In this document: positions 10,001 to 19,382 of the stretch, in pieces
Numbering within the stretch: position 1 is the first letter of the stretch
How the letters are laid out: each line of letters begins with the position of its first letter
Source of the DNA: JBDKTH01 sp964558295
GTDB lineage: Bacteria > Planctomycetota > Planctomycetia > Pirellulales > Thermoguttaceae
Direction of reading: 5' to 3'
DNA: 38,938 bases
Assembly (NCBI GenBank): GCA_964558295.1
Contig: CAZLDQ010000025.1
Span: 1-38,938 of the forward strand
Made by a program: the position numbers and the translations under genes
The notes under the pieces: generated by a model
What the model was told of the DNA's origin: nothing
Database searches by the model: none
The model's input: the letters and a program-made list of their open reading frames with translations, nothing else

Positions 10001-13000
10001 TCCGTCATCCGCAACCGCTGCAACATCAACTGGCTCTGCGCACGGGACAACTCAAATACACGTGAAGCCAAGCGGGGATCACGGTATCGTTCTACGGCGG
10101 CGATCGCTTTTTCCCTCGTCTCTGCAACCCCTGTGATCAGGTAGACCACGGCAGTCTCCTCGCTGGCGAGGGTTATCGCCTGGCGAATGCTCACGATGGG
10201 ATCGAGCACTGCTCCCTGATGGCCGGAGAGGGGACCGGAATGCTCCAGGGCCGCCGGATGTTCGAGCGAACGGGTGCGGCCGATGAATTGTTCCCGACTC
10301 GTTTCAAAACTGGCCGATGTCTTCCTGGCCGCTTCAACGTGAAGGAGATGGAACATCCACGGAGTCGATTCCTCAGGTGCCTGGGAACGTCGCATACAGA
10401 GGATCGCTTCCGAGTCTGGCAGGAGTTCTGTCTGGACAAACAGATTGCTGAAAGCGGGATGTGCTCGGTCCGCGTCTGTTGCCGTCAGTACGACTTCACC
10501 ATAGCTTGTCACCTCGATCGTCCGCTCCAAACGCGACAGATTTGTCAGCGTCAGACGGCGGACTTCGACGTGGTCTTCCGGTGAGACACTGATCTGGGTT
10601 CGTGCATCGATTTCCGAACGGAGCAACCGGTATTCGACCCGGCCAAGGGAAAACACCGCCTGGTATTTGTCGACGGTACGACGAGTAGGATGGTACGTAT
10701 TGGACCAATAGTCACCGGATTCCAGATCGCGAAGGAAGCAGAACTGGCCGAGATGGTCACGGGTCAAGTCGTCGTGCCATCGGGTTATGGCGACGCTGCC
10801 ATAACGACTCATGCCGCCTCCAGCATTCGTCAGGGCAACGTGGTACTTGCCATTGCTCAGTAGATGTACCTCAGGAACGGCGGTGTGAGGGGTGTCGAAG
10901 ATGCGAACGCTGGTGCGGCCGACTTGCGACGAGTCGAACGGGGCCATACCAGTATCCAGTGTCTCCGGGTCAACGGGACGTACCGCCTGTGAGACACGTT
11001 CCTGAAGCAGCAGGTCATGCGCACGGCAGAGTGGATCCTGGAGGAAACGCTGTGGGAAGACTCCGCCGAGCAATACGTTGGTGAAGGCCAGAAGCGTCAT
11101 TCCGCTGTGATGGGCCATGACCGTGCGACAGGGGGCGGGCAGGTCGTCAGAGAGGCAACGGGGAGGTGTATAATCGAGGGCATCGTAAAAGCCATAGGGG
11201 CTCAGACAACCTAGTTGTTCCAACCGAGCCAGATTGACGCAGGCTTCTCGTGGAGCGACCATGCTTGCCATGGCTGAGGCATAAGGTGCGATGACTAGAT
11301 TGTTGCCTAGCCCTCGTTCCAAACCCAATCCCGGCACGCCGAACGCCCGGTATCGGTAGGCCATACTCGCATCGGTAAGGTTGTAACAGCTTTCCGAAAT
11401 CCCCCACGGAACCCCAAGGCTCCGCGCATAACGAATCTGTCGCCGCACGGCCGCGCGACAACTGGCATCCAATAGCGAAGCCGGATAAGAAGGCATCAAC
11501 AACATCGGCATCATGTACTCGAACATCGATCCGGACCAACTCAGCAGCGTGGGCTCGCCGTCAGCCAGCGTGACCATGCGTCCCAGGTTGAACCAATGGT
11601 CAAGAGGAAGCTGACCGTGGCTGATTGCCAGAAAACTTGCTAGTCTGGCTTCCGAAGCCAGAAGATCATAGTAGCTCGCATCATGACGATGTTCACTGAC
11701 GTTGAAGCCGATTGCGAGGAGTCTCTTCTCGGCGTGGAAGAGGAAACGATAGTCCATCATCGACAACTGCTGGCAGAGGTCTATCAAGGCGGCAATGGTC
11801 TGGAATTGTGCACGTGCCGTAGTTGCCGCCTTTTCGGCAGCCTGCGCAAGCGAATTGAGCGACTGGCAGAACGACTCCAGACTCTCGTGCTTTTCGCCGT
11901 CCAATGACAGAGCGTCGATTAGTGCGGCGACCTGCTTCTGCACTTGTGGAACGCTGTGGAGTAATTCCGCGAGGGTACAACCGCGGTCCAACGTATTGAG
12001 CTGCGCGCGTAGTTCATCCATCGCTTGTTGCTGATCCTGCGAGAACATCTCCGCCTGCGGCATCCATGCCCCACGCAGGTGGCTCCAGAATGCCAGCTCC
12101 ACCAATTCGTGCTTAGCCCTTGTACACTGCCGCACCAACGCCTCGCCCCACTCCTTGAGGATGGGCTCGTCCGCCGGTACGTTGGCTGCCAGGTCCGTCG
12201 CTGTCGTAAGGATCTGATCAAGCAGTCTACCGGCTTGGCTGGTTCCGCCGTCAAACGGGTCGGGGCACATGAGCCGGAGGTCTGTGAGGTAGGTGGCCAG
12301 CCTATTCAGGCGTTGCCCATCTACGGTGGAAGCAATTTGGCGTTCAAGGACTTCCACGGTATCACGCAACGCGTCAAAAAGGCGAGGCGGAAGCACGGGC
12401 CGGTCCCGCAATTCCTCAAGTCCAACGCGGAGGACAGTCAGGGCGCCCCAGAGATTGCCGCTATCCACACTGGACACATACCGCGGTTCGGCCGGCTTAA
12501 GAGTGCGTGTATCGTACCAATTGTAGAAATGTCCACGATACCGTTCGAGTTGCCTCGCGGATTCGAGCGTACGGCGGATCCGCTCCAACAGATCCGTGGC
12601 TGGCAGATAACCGAGGTCGTAGGCCGCCAAGTCAGCAAGCAACCCCATGCCAATGTTCGTCGGGCTGGTCCGTGGGGCGACGACCCAATGGGGACGTTCT
12701 TGCACATTGTCAGGGACCAGCCAATGATCTTGCTCGGTCACAAAGGTATCGAAGTAATGCCACGTCTGGCGTGCCCACCGCCGAAATTGCTTCGTCTCTG
12801 ACGAACTGACGCGGACGGTTCTCGCATGAGACGGCTGTGAAACACGCCATGCTATCCATGGTCCCGCCATCCACGGCAGAAGCACCGGTATGGTAAAGAG
12901 GAGGGCCAGTGGATTGAGAATCGCCAGCAAGGCCTCAACCGCAAGGGCGGCTACCGGACAGGCCCACATAATCTCATAGTGATCACGACAATTCCCTTCG

Positions 13001-15894
13001 GAACGCACCTCCGCTTCGCCGGCGGTCGTCCATTCGAGCAGATTCTTTCGGCTAATATAGAGGCGGTAGAGTGTGCGGCCAATGGCGTCCAGATGGCAGT
13101 GAACGGTGTACGGCAAAATGGACAAGGAAATCGCCTCCCGGCTCAAGGCGGCGAAGCTACTCGTCCCCTGATCCTTCAGGTGCAGTCTCCACGGTTTGTC
13201 TTCCGGCTTGCGAAAGAAGCCGGGAATGCAACTGACGAGGGGGGGAGCGAACGTCACGAATAGAGCCAGGAGGGTCCAGTAGCCGGCCAAGTTGGACGCG
13301 AACACCCAGCCAAGCAGCAGAAACGCCAAGAGACAAACAGGCGTGAGACTACGTCTGAGGTTGTCAAAGATCTTCCACCGGCAAAGCCATGAGAGTGGGT
13401 TGGGCTCACGGCCCCGCGCCGTGGGAGTGAACGGCCACAACCAGACGGCGATCTGCCAATCGCCACGAATCCAACGATGGCGGCGACTCATATCGGCCAG
13501 CAGACGCGACGGATACCCCTCGAACAGAACAACATCGTTCACCAAGCCACTTCGGGCAAAGCAGCCCTCGATCAAATCGTGACTCAACACGCGGTTGTCG
13601 GGAAATCTCTCGTCCAACGTAGCGTCGAAAGCATAAACATCGTAAATCCCCTTGCCGATGTAACTCCCCTGGGAAAAAACGTCCTGATACACGTCGCTCG
13701 TCTGGCGCGTATAGGGATCGATCCCAGCATCACCGGCAAAGAGCCGGCTGAAGGGGGTTCGCTGCGCCTCGGGGATCGTCGTAGCCACACGAGGCTGGAG
13801 GATGCCATACCCCTCAACCACGAGACGCGTCTTGGAATCGATCCGTGGACGATTGAGGGGATGGGCCATACAGCCAACCAATTCCCGGGCAACATCACGA
13901 GGCAACTGTGTATCGGTGTCCAGCGTAATCACGTATCGCACGTTCGCCAGTTGCGTCAGATCACCGACGATCACGCTGAAGGCCTCGGTGGCCCCGGTCC
14001 GCAGAAGGCGATTGAGTGCCCTCAGTTTACCTCGTTTTCGCTCCTCCGCCATCCAGACTTCCTCCGAAGGATTCCAAATCCTCGGACGATGAAAAAGGTA
14101 GAACGAGCATTGCCGGCTCTGACAATATCGCTCGTTGAGTCGCTCAACGCCTTCGCGGACCAAGTCCAGCAGAGTCTGATCGGTTGGCAATGTCTCATGG
14201 TCAGCATCGGGAAAGTCCGTGAGCAAGGCGAAAAGCAACTGATCGTCCTGGTTGGCCAGGTAGCGGACCTCCAGTTGATCAACCAACGAATGAACCGAGG
14301 TCTCGCAGGTTAGCATGGTGGGCACGACAACCAGGGTGCGATGTTCGCGAGGAATTCCCGTGGAAAAATCAAGCCGTACCAAAGGATTCGGGGGAACGAG
14401 CATCGTACAGAACCAGTTGACCAAGCTCACGGCAAATTGCCCCGCAACGACGGCAAACAGGAGGAGAGCCAGCAGACTCCCATTGACGCTCAGCGTCGGG
14501 AGAGTCTCTAGATGCCACTTGGCGACGACTGCAGCGCCAAGGGTCAACAACCAAACCAGCAGGATCGCACTGAGATAGCTACCCAGCGGAGCCCAGGCAA
14601 CAGCCCGGCCGAGAAGTTCATACCAAGAGTGACGATATCCAATACTCTCTTCTAACCGTCGAACTCCCCGGTCCACCAAGTAGTAGCCTACATGACGCAG
14701 TCTCGTCTCTTCCGTGTAAGGCTCCGTTGGCTGAGCGGACGTACTTGCAGCATGTTGCGCAAGTTCCACCGCAATTCGGCCAATCTGCTCCTCCGTCAGG
14801 GGACTGCGTCGGGAGAGTCTCTCGATGGTATGGCGATAAAGATCCCGACTGGCAAAGTCCATCTGTTGGTAGACCCCGGCAGGATCCTGACGGAGAATTT
14901 GTTCCACCGTGCTTTGCCCTTCGACGAATTCTTTCCAATCCAAGGCCCCTAATGCACGAAGACTCGAAATACTGTTGCCGATCGACAACTGGTCGGCGGC
15001 CTGTCCCTGATCGTCCAGGTTCACCAGGTCCTCAATCGTCTGTCCCTGTTCAGCAAGGGATTGCGCGAGAGCCTGGATGGCAACGTTGTCTTTGGGAAGA
15101 CGGCCATTGAGACGCTGGATGAAGCGTGCGACAAAGGCGCTGTTGAAAGCTGGCTTCTCGGAAACCAACTCATCCACTGTGCGAATGAACTCGCCAAACG
15201 ATCTGTGAAATGCCTGGACAAGCCGATCGGCCCAAGCCTCTCCCAACTGCTGGTCATGCTGCTGCCTTACAGCGAGCAAGGCGACCCGACGAAGGTTTTC
15301 AATCAGAGCCAATCGAAGCATAATGGGGATGGCCCACAACTCACCGAGCCTGAGGGGGGTCACCTCTTGATACGCGTCGACAAACTCATGTATGTTTTCC
15401 TGGTCAATCTGCCCGTCAACGTGGCTGATCAGTTCCAGGGCGAGGTCGTAGACTCGGGGCAGGCCGTCACTGGTCCCACCGGAAAGCTGCGGCAGCTGCA
15501 TACTGTATTTGCGAGGAAGATGCTGGCGGGCCATCCGGATCTGTTCCTGGATCAAGTAGTAATTGTCCAGGAGCCAGACCCCGGCGGGAGAGATTGCATG
15601 TCCTTCGGCGGAATCCAGGCTTAGCAGTCGATGGGTTTCTTCCAGAATCTCCGCGTTCTCCCGGAGTCGCTCCAAGAGCCGATCCCGACAGGGCTGGGGA
15701 CTCACCCGATGCCATTCCGCGAGCATGCGAGCATGACGGCGAAGCTGTTCCAGGCTGAAGAGTTCGACTCGGATCGGCTCTTCCTGAACCCGGAGTTTTG
15801 CAAACAACTGCTCGGCTGTCTCCAGGCGACGTCGCCCCAGCCGCCATCGCCGTGAGATCATGTGGGAGTCGCGGACCTTCGTCGGAGCAATCAT
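7027..15894 (-). CDS. ndvB: Cyclic beta-1,2-glucan synthase (NdvB/ChvB type)
   Basis: 2955 residues, close to the roughly 2830 of Agrobacterium ChvB. It makes linear beta-1,2-glucan from UDP-glucose at the inner membrane, cyclises it and controls its length. Visible order: an N-terminal region; membrane helices about 430-500; a GT84 glycosyltransferase core with LDTDTQLPRD (about 661) and the RHRWIRGDWQ motif (about 806); more helices about 848-890 and 978-1015; a glucoamylase-like cyclisation domain (GH189 type) about 1045-1620, including YFDTFVTEQDHWLVPDN and MAHHSGMTLLAF; a beta-rich linker; and a C-terminal GH94 phosphorylase-like domain about 2150-2950. GSGDWNDGMN (about 2630) carries the GH94 general acid Asp. 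An AAAGGAG ribosome-binding site sits 9 bases before the ATG. The gene starts 26 bp after the ABC exporter gene, so the two are probably co-transcribed. Confidence 0.92.
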   Translation of the reverse strand: MIAPTKVRDSHMISRRWRLGRRRLETAEQLFAKLRVQEEPIRVELFSLEQLRRHARMLAEWHRVSPQPCRDRLLERLRENAEILEETHRLLSLDSAEGHAISPAGVWLLDNYYLIQEQIRMARQHLPRKYSMQLPQLSGGTSDGLPRVYDLALELISHVDGQIDQENIHEFVDAYQEVTPLRLGELWAIPIMLRLALIENLRRVALLAVRQQHDQQLGEAWADRLVQAFHRSFGEFIRTVDELVSEKPAFNSAFVARFIQRLNGRLPKDNVAIQALAQSLAEQGQTIEDLVNLDDQGQAADQLSIGNSISSLRALGALDWKEFVEGQSTVEQILRQDPAGVYQQMDFASRDLYRHTIERLSRRSPLTEEQIGRIAVELAQHAASTSAQPTEPYTEETRLRHVGYYLVDRGVRRLEESIGYRHSWYELLGRAVAWAPLGSYLSAILLVWLLTLGAAVVAKWHLETLPTLSVNGSLLALLLFAVVAGQFAVSLVNWFCTMLVPPNPLVRLDFSTGIPREHRTLVVVPTMLTCETSVHSLVDQLEVRYLANQDDQLLFALLTDFPDADHETLPTDQTLLDLVREGVERLNERYCQSRQCSFYLFHRPRIWNPSEEVWMAEERKRGKLRALNRLLRTGATEAFSVIVGDLTQLANVRYVITLDTDTQLPRDVARELVGCMAHPLNRPRIDSKTRLVVEGYGILQPRVATTIPEAQRTPFSRLFAGDAGIDPYTRQTSDVYQDVFSQGSYIGKGIYDVYAFDATLDERFPDNRVLSHDLIEGCFARSGLVNDVVLFEGYPSRLLADMSRRHRWIRGDWQIAVWLWPFTPTARGREPNPLSWLCRWKIFDNLRRSLTPVCLLAFLLLGWVFASNLAGYWTLLALFVTFAPPLVSCIPGFFRKPEDKPWRLHLKDQGTSSFAALSREAISLSILPYTVHCHLDAIGRTLYRLYISRKNLLEWTTAGEAEVRSEGNCRDHYEIMWACPVAALAVEALLAILNPLALLFTIPVLLPWMAGPWIAWRVSQPSHARTVRVSSSETKQFRRWARQTWHYFDTFVTEQDHWLVPDNVQERPHWVVAPRTSPTNIGMGLLADLAAYDLGYLPATDLLERIRRTLESARQLERYRGHFYNWYDTRTLKPAEPRYVSSVDSGNLWGALTVLRVGLEELRDRPVLPPRLFDALRDTVEVLERQIASTVDGQRLNRLATYLTDLRLMCPDPFDGGTSQAGRLLDQILTTATDLAANVPADEPILKEWGEALVRQCTRAKHELVELAFWSHLRGAWMPQAEMFSQDQQQAMDELRAQLNTLDRGCTLAELLHSVPQVQKQVAALIDALSLDGEKHESLESFCQSLNSLAQAAEKAATTARAQFQTIAALIDLCQQLSMMDYRFLFHAEKRLLAIGFNVSEHRHDASYYDLLASEARLASFLAISHGQLPLDHWFNLGRMVTLADGEPTLLSWSGSMFEYMMPMLLMPSYPASLLDASCRAAVRRQIRYARSLGVPWGISESCYNLTDASMAYRYRAFGVPGLGLERGLGNNLVIAPYASAMASMVAPREACVNLARLEQLGCLSPYGFYDALDYTPPRCLSDDLPAPCRTVMAHHSGMTLLAFTNVLLGGVFPQRFLQDPLCRAHDLLLQERVSQAVRPVDPETLDTGMAPFDSSQVGRTSVRIFDTPHTAVPEVHLLSNGKYHVALTNAGGGMSRYGSVAITRWHDDLTRDHLGQFCFLRDLESGDYWSNTYHPTRRTVDKYQAVFSLGRVEYRLLRSEIDARTQISVSPEDHVEVRRLTLTNLSRLERTIEVTSYGEVVLTATDADRAHPAFSNLFVQTELLPDSEAILCMRRSQAPEESTPWMFHLLHVEAARKTSASFETSREQFIGRTRSLEHPAALEHSGPLSGHQGAVLDPIVSIRQAITLASEETAVVYLITGVAETREKAIAAVERYRDPRLASRVFELSRAQSQLMLQRLRMTEADAQLYAHLAAAILYADSRYRAPATLISQHLRSQDALWSLGISGDRPIVLVRYADREHNELVEQVLRAHAFWHDTGLEVDLVLWIELGPHNRQELVGQVMDILASDMSTPLMEQPGGVFVRRSDQWSAADFATLQAVARIYLSDTGGQLEEQLKESQPAVVVAPPREPLASSKQKADRSTERPPTPDLVLSNGLGGVTRNGREYVIRITPNRPTPAPWCNVLANPEFGTVVSESGLGYTWSDNSQQFRLTPWSNDPTCDPPGEIIYIADGESGEVFSATPLPTSSRQGYICRHGFGYTIWQTEEAGIESQLSAFVSVDRPVKFLLLTLKNHSARRRKLSVTCYLEWVLGEHRSKTSRYLITEVDPQSGTLMARNAFHPDFSGRVAFVNASETDRSVTCDRTEFLGRNGSPSRPAALRQPSLSGKAGAALDPAAVIRCNIELGTGDSRDMVFVLGSGNDAAQARDLARRMANVATARQELSRVWQQWNDLLGVIQIETPEPTVNVLANGWLLYQTLACRFWGRSAFYQSGGAYGFRDQLQDSLAFRLVAPQLTREHILRSAGRQFQEGDVQHWWHPTTGRGVRTRISDDYLWLPLVVTRYVQTTGDWSVLDAAVPFLVQRQLEPHEESVYLQPGGLTEPVSVYEHCRRAIRYGLKFGSHQLPRIGSGDWNDGMNRVGIEGRGESVWLAMFLIRVLRDFCSVASRRGDEEFVALCSVEADRLKEALQKYAWDGQWFRRAYFDDGTPLGSRQNDECQIDSLPQSWAVLAEAAAPSQLRTAMQSVDERLVRRDLRLIQLFDPPFDHGPLQPGYIKGYVPGVRENGGQYTHAAIWTTMAFAQMGDAQRAWECLQLINPMSHTGSPEAVDVYKVEPYVMAADVYTVAGHQGRGGWTWYTGSSGWMYQLIIESLLGITVLDGRRLRFRPCVPDCWKRYCVLYRYQQRTLFRIEFIIQGNPTHYVARVMVDGEEQVDREVALVDDGQEHHVIVTLGAT

Positions 15895-15920
15895 CAGGGA
15901 GGACTCCTTTTTGGAGCGAG

Positions 15921-18791
15921 TCAGTCGCCGAAGTACAGCGTCAGCAGACGCTGCTGGCGTTTGGGAAGAGCGCCGCGATCCGGGAGAATATAGTGCCCTC
16001 CCTGAGTGTCGATAAGCAGCAATCCGCGGGCTCCAAACACTTGAACACCGTCGCTTTGTTTTTCGAGCCGGATTTGTGCCGGGCCACTTTCGGTCATGAC
16101 GGTCAGAACGAGGTTATTGACGTTGGTACGGATCTGGCGAATCTCACGAATCCGATGGAGCAGGTGTCGCCGGCCAAGCGAACGGAGGATCGCCTCTTGC
16201 GTCGAGCGGGGCCACGCATCGAGCGTGTGGATAATCCCAATGTCGATCTCGTGGCCAAAGGAATCGCGTTGTCGGAGACAGACGAATTCGTGTGGGTAGC
16301 TGGCCGGGAAGGCCCGAACTGCGTAGACCTCGTCATTGTCCTGTCCGGCAGAGATAACCCGCAGCATTCCTTGCTGGTCCCCCTCGACGACGATCGAGGC
16401 CGGATCGAGCCAGGAAAGCCCATGGTCTTCATCTTCACGAGATCGTCTTATGAGCAGGCTGTCCGCCTCGTGGTCGAAGTACAACGACTCAAATACGCTT
16501 CCGTTGCCATTCAGGTCAGCAGGGTTGGAATGGCCGTTTCCCGAACGCGATATACCAACGAACGATTCAACCCGACGCCGGCTCTCCTTGAGATTCCACT
16601 GTATTCGGACCAATGTGCTGTAGAGTCCACCGCGGGAGAGCAACTCGTCGTGCGTTCCCTGTTCGATCAGCCGCCCTTGATCGAATACAAGCAATCGGTC
16701 TGCATCTTTCAGTGTGGAAAGGCGGTGCGCAATGGCGATCGTGGTCCGTTTGCGGGAGAAACGACGAATCGCGTCGCAAATCGCTCGCTCCGACTCCGCG
16801 TCGACACTGGCCGTTGCTTCATCAAGGATGAGGATGGCAGGATCAAACAAAAGGGCTCGGGCGATGGAGAGCCGTTGCCGTTCCCCTCCCGACAATCCAG
16901 TCCCCCCCTCGCCCAATTGGGTTTCGTAGGCGAAGGGCATGCGCATGATGAAGTCATGGGCATCGGCCGAGTGGGCGGCAAGGAGAATTTCTTCGGGACT
17001 CGCGTTTGTATTGCCGTACTTGATATTCTCAGCAATCGTTCCGCGAAAGAGGAAAGGCTCTTGGGGGACCATCCCAATCGAACGTCGTAGTTGCCGGCTC
17101 CCGATCTCACGAACGTCCTGTCCGTCGACCAGGATTTGTCCCGCATCAACCTCATACAGCCGGGCGATCAAGCTGACCAACGTCGACTTGCCGGAACCGC
17201 TGCGGCCGATCACCCCGATCATTTCTCCCGGCTTGATGCTAAAACTGACGTCGTGCAACACCGGACGATTCTTGTCGTAGCCAAACGACACGTTTTGGAA
17301 CTGCACCGCCCCCTGGATCTGCTTAAGGGAGGAGGCGGCTGGTTCCGTGTCTTTCGGTTCACTTGGTGTATCCAGCAGGTCGAAAATCCGGCAGCTTGTT
17401 GTAAAGAAACTGCTAAACCAGGTCGTCGACTCGGCGATCGTCGTCAAAGGGGTATAGAACATTGCAAGGTACGCCAAGAAGGCGACCAGAGAGCCGAGCG
17501 TCATTTCGCCGAACAACACGTCGCGTCCACCGATATACCACACGGCCAGCCCACCACAGGCAAACAGGAGCCCCATCAAGGAGGTGAAAGTCACCGTCGA
17601 GAAGTCGACCGTTTGCCGTGAGTCACGCAAGCGATGGCTCGACTCACAAAAGCGGCTGATTTCTCGATGCTCTTGCACAAATGCCTTGACGACACGGATT
17701 CCCGAGAGCATCCCCGTCAGGGCCGACGCTTGCTTTCCGACAGCATCCCAGTAGTGCTGATGACGTGGGTTGAGGTATCGGGTGAAATACCAACTGCCGG
17801 CGATGATGAATGGCATCGGCAGCATGGTAACGAGGGCCAGTTTAGGGTTCAGATAGAAAAGCATTACGCCAATGCCCACGAGCTGAAGCGACTGGAGGAG
17901 GAAGCCGCCGGTCATATGGTACACCAACGTATGGAGCGTCTCTGTATCGTATGCCACGCGGCTCATGAGCATGCCGACCTGGTTACGGTCGTGGAACGCC
18001 AGGGGCAGTTCATTCAGCTTCTTGACCAATTCATTGCGCAGGTTGGCCGTGAGTGTGGTGCCAACACGACTGGAAACGCGTCCCTTCCAAATGGTAACCA
18101 GCGCGGAAACCAGACGTATCATCAGCAGGCCGGCCACGATCGCCAAAAGCAGAAGCAACAGGTCTGCTGAGTCGCCTTGTGGCCTTTTCGCTTGGAGAAC
18201 CTGATCGACCAACACACGTTGGAGCATCGGTGGAGCAACCTCTATCGTGACGGCTACCAATGACAGCGTGAGCAACAACAGGACGCTGCCATGGAAGGGA
18301 CGCATGAACGCGAGGAGACGACTCGCGGTACGCCAGCGGGGGGGCGGCTCATGTTGCTGTAAAGCCGAAGGGAACGCGTGGGAGCGGAGGCGACTGTCGC
18401 CATTCGCGGATAGGTCTCCACCAACCGCCCAAGCTCCGGAAAGACCTCGTGTGTTCAGGCTATCGACCAAGTCGGCCAACGACTGGGTGACGTCTCCCGG
18501 AAAACGGAGGACATCCACCCATTGTCCCTTCACCTGGATTTGGAGAAAGCAGGAGCCAACAGAGGGGGATAGTCGCCACCCGTCAACGGCAGACAACTCC
18601 CACTCTCGCAGCTTCTCCCGCAGACTCTCCCCACCGACTACGACAAGACGTTGTGGTTGGACCTGGAGCCGTTCTGGGCGAGTGTTTCCAATCAAGTCAA
18701 CAGTGGTATCCAAGGCAAAGAGAATGGGGGAATCAAGATTACCATTGGCGGACACTGCCTTGAGTCGTGCGTGTGCAGCCTCTAGGAACAT
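15921..18791 (-). CDS. ABC exporter (fused membrane and ATPase domains) with C-terminal DUF1854 domain
   Basis: 956 residues. Residues 1-150 form an unassigned N-terminal module. Residues 170-470 hold six transmembrane helices of the type IV ABC exporter fold. The ATPase domain has Walker A GRSGSGKST (about 530), signature LSGGERQRL, Walker B ILILDEATASVD (about 653) and the switch His in AIAHRLS. Residues 750-956 match DUF1854 by pattern (AFPASYPHEFVCLRQRD, then ILRSLGRRHLLHRIREIRQI, ending HYILPDRGALPKRQQRLL). DUF1854 proteins have been noted beside cyanophycin-cluster ABC transporters, usually as separate genes. Here the position directly before the glucan synthase, as NdvA/ChvA lies by NdvB/ChvB, points to glucan export. 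Both readings remain open. The start ATG has a weak AGG upstream and lies next to an inverted repeat. Confidence 0.85.
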   Translation of the reverse strand: MFLEAAHARLKAVSANGNLDSPILFALDTTVDLIGNTRPERLQVQPQRLVVVGGESLREKLREWELSAVDGWRLSPSVGSCFLQIQVKGQWVDVLRFPGDVTQSLADLVDSLNTRGLSGAWAVGGDLSANGDSRLRSHAFPSALQQHEPPPRWRTASRLLAFMRPFHGSVLLLLTLSLVAVTIEVAPPMLQRVLVDQVLQAKRPQGDSADLLLLLLAIVAGLLMIRLVSALVTIWKGRVSSRVGTTLTANLRNELVKKLNELPLAFHDRNQVGMLMSRVAYDTETLHTLVYHMTGGFLLQSLQLVGIGVMLFYLNPKLALVTMLPMPFIIAGSWYFTRYLNPRHQHYWDAVGKQASALTGMLSGIRVVKAFVQEHREISRFCESSHRLRDSRQTVDFSTVTFTSLMGLLFACGGLAVWYIGGRDVLFGEMTLGSLVAFLAYLAMFYTPLTTIAESTTWFSSFFTTSCRIFDLLDTPSEPKDTEPAASSLKQIQGAVQFQNVSFGYDKNRPVLHDVSFSIKPGEMIGVIGRSGSGKSTLVSLIARLYEVDAGQILVDGQDVREIGSRQLRRSIGMVPQEPFLFRGTIAENIKYGNTNASPEEILLAAHSADAHDFIMRMPFAYETQLGEGGTGLSGGERQRLSIARALLFDPAILILDEATASVDAESERAICDAIRRFSRKRTTIAIAHRLSTLKDADRLLVFDQGRLIEQGTHDELLSRGGLYSTLVRIQWNLKESRRRVESFVGISRSGNGHSNPADLNGNGSVFESLYFDHEADSLLIRRSREDEDHGLSWLDPASIVVEGDQQGMLRVISAGQDNDEVYAVRAFPASYPHEFVCLRQRDSFGHEIDIGIIHTLDAWPRSTQEAILRSLGRRHLLHRIREIRQIRTNVNNLVLTVMTESGPAQIRLEKQSDGVQVFGARGLLLIDTQGGHYILPDRGALPKRQQRLLTLYFGD

Positions 18792-19382
18792 TCCTGCTCT
18801 ACCTCGTTGGAGCCATCGCCTGTGCGTGCCAGGTTACACCTGGAGTTTGGCGATACAGGAAGCATATGCCTTGGAAAAAGATATCCGTCTCTGGGTCTCA
18901 GGGAAGTGGTACCTGTCGGGGTACTGAGTTGATTGGCCAGGACTCTGCGGATCTGGCCCCTTCAGAACCTGCCTCAAACCCGATATCGGATTGTCCAATC
19001 GCCCAGTCTGCCGACGTCTTGGAAGTGAATTGTTCGGGCAGTGTTCGCAACAGGTCACCTCGCGAATTGGGAGAGGCTTTTCAGGGTCAGCAATTCACGC
19101 AGGGATCATGAAGGGTATTTTTCCTACCCAACACGGATGGTTAACACCTCACAGACAGATGTCTCCGATCGGTAACGGCGTTGTCCCATCGCTTTCGCGC
19201 ATGTTGTTTTGGCGCGAGATTCTACGCTCCCATGGTTGTTATTGTCCTAAGGAATGGGAACCTCGACGAAACTGGCACAAGACTTGCTCGACACGGTTCC
19301 ACCTTGATGAACGCATAGGATTCTATCAGTCTTCCCGGATGGTGGTCTTTCGCGCACGACTCAACAGGAGGCAATAACAACG
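18792..19382. other. Intergenic region between divergent genes
   Basis: About 590 bp. It holds the inverted repeat at 18829-18843 and a small hairpin (GGGTA/TACCC at 19113-19129). Open frames here, including one starting with a signal-like peptide at 18767, overlap the exporter gene and lack coding character, so I leave the stretch non-coding. It should contain the promoter of the minus-strand glucan operon, but I could not pick convincing boxes. Confidence 0.5.
18829..18843. promoter_or_regulatory. Perfect inverted repeat upstream of the exporter-synthase operon
   Basis: CCAGGT-TAC-ACCTGG is a perfect 6-bp inverted repeat with a 3-bp spacer. It sits 38 bp before the start of the ABC exporter gene, where an operator for a dimeric regulator could lie. 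No regulator gene is adjacent and no matching second site was found, so the role is a guess. Confidence 0.3.

Noticed and set aside
15798..17090. 430-codon plus-strand open frame opposite the ABC exporter gene
   Set aside because: It is antisense to the ATPase and DUF1854 domains, whose motifs are unmistakable, and shows no protein family of its own.
18767..19111. 114-codon frame with a signal-like N-terminus
   Set aside because: It overlaps the start of the exporter gene, lacks a ribosome-binding site, and its later part is low-quality sequence without hydrophobic core or motifs.
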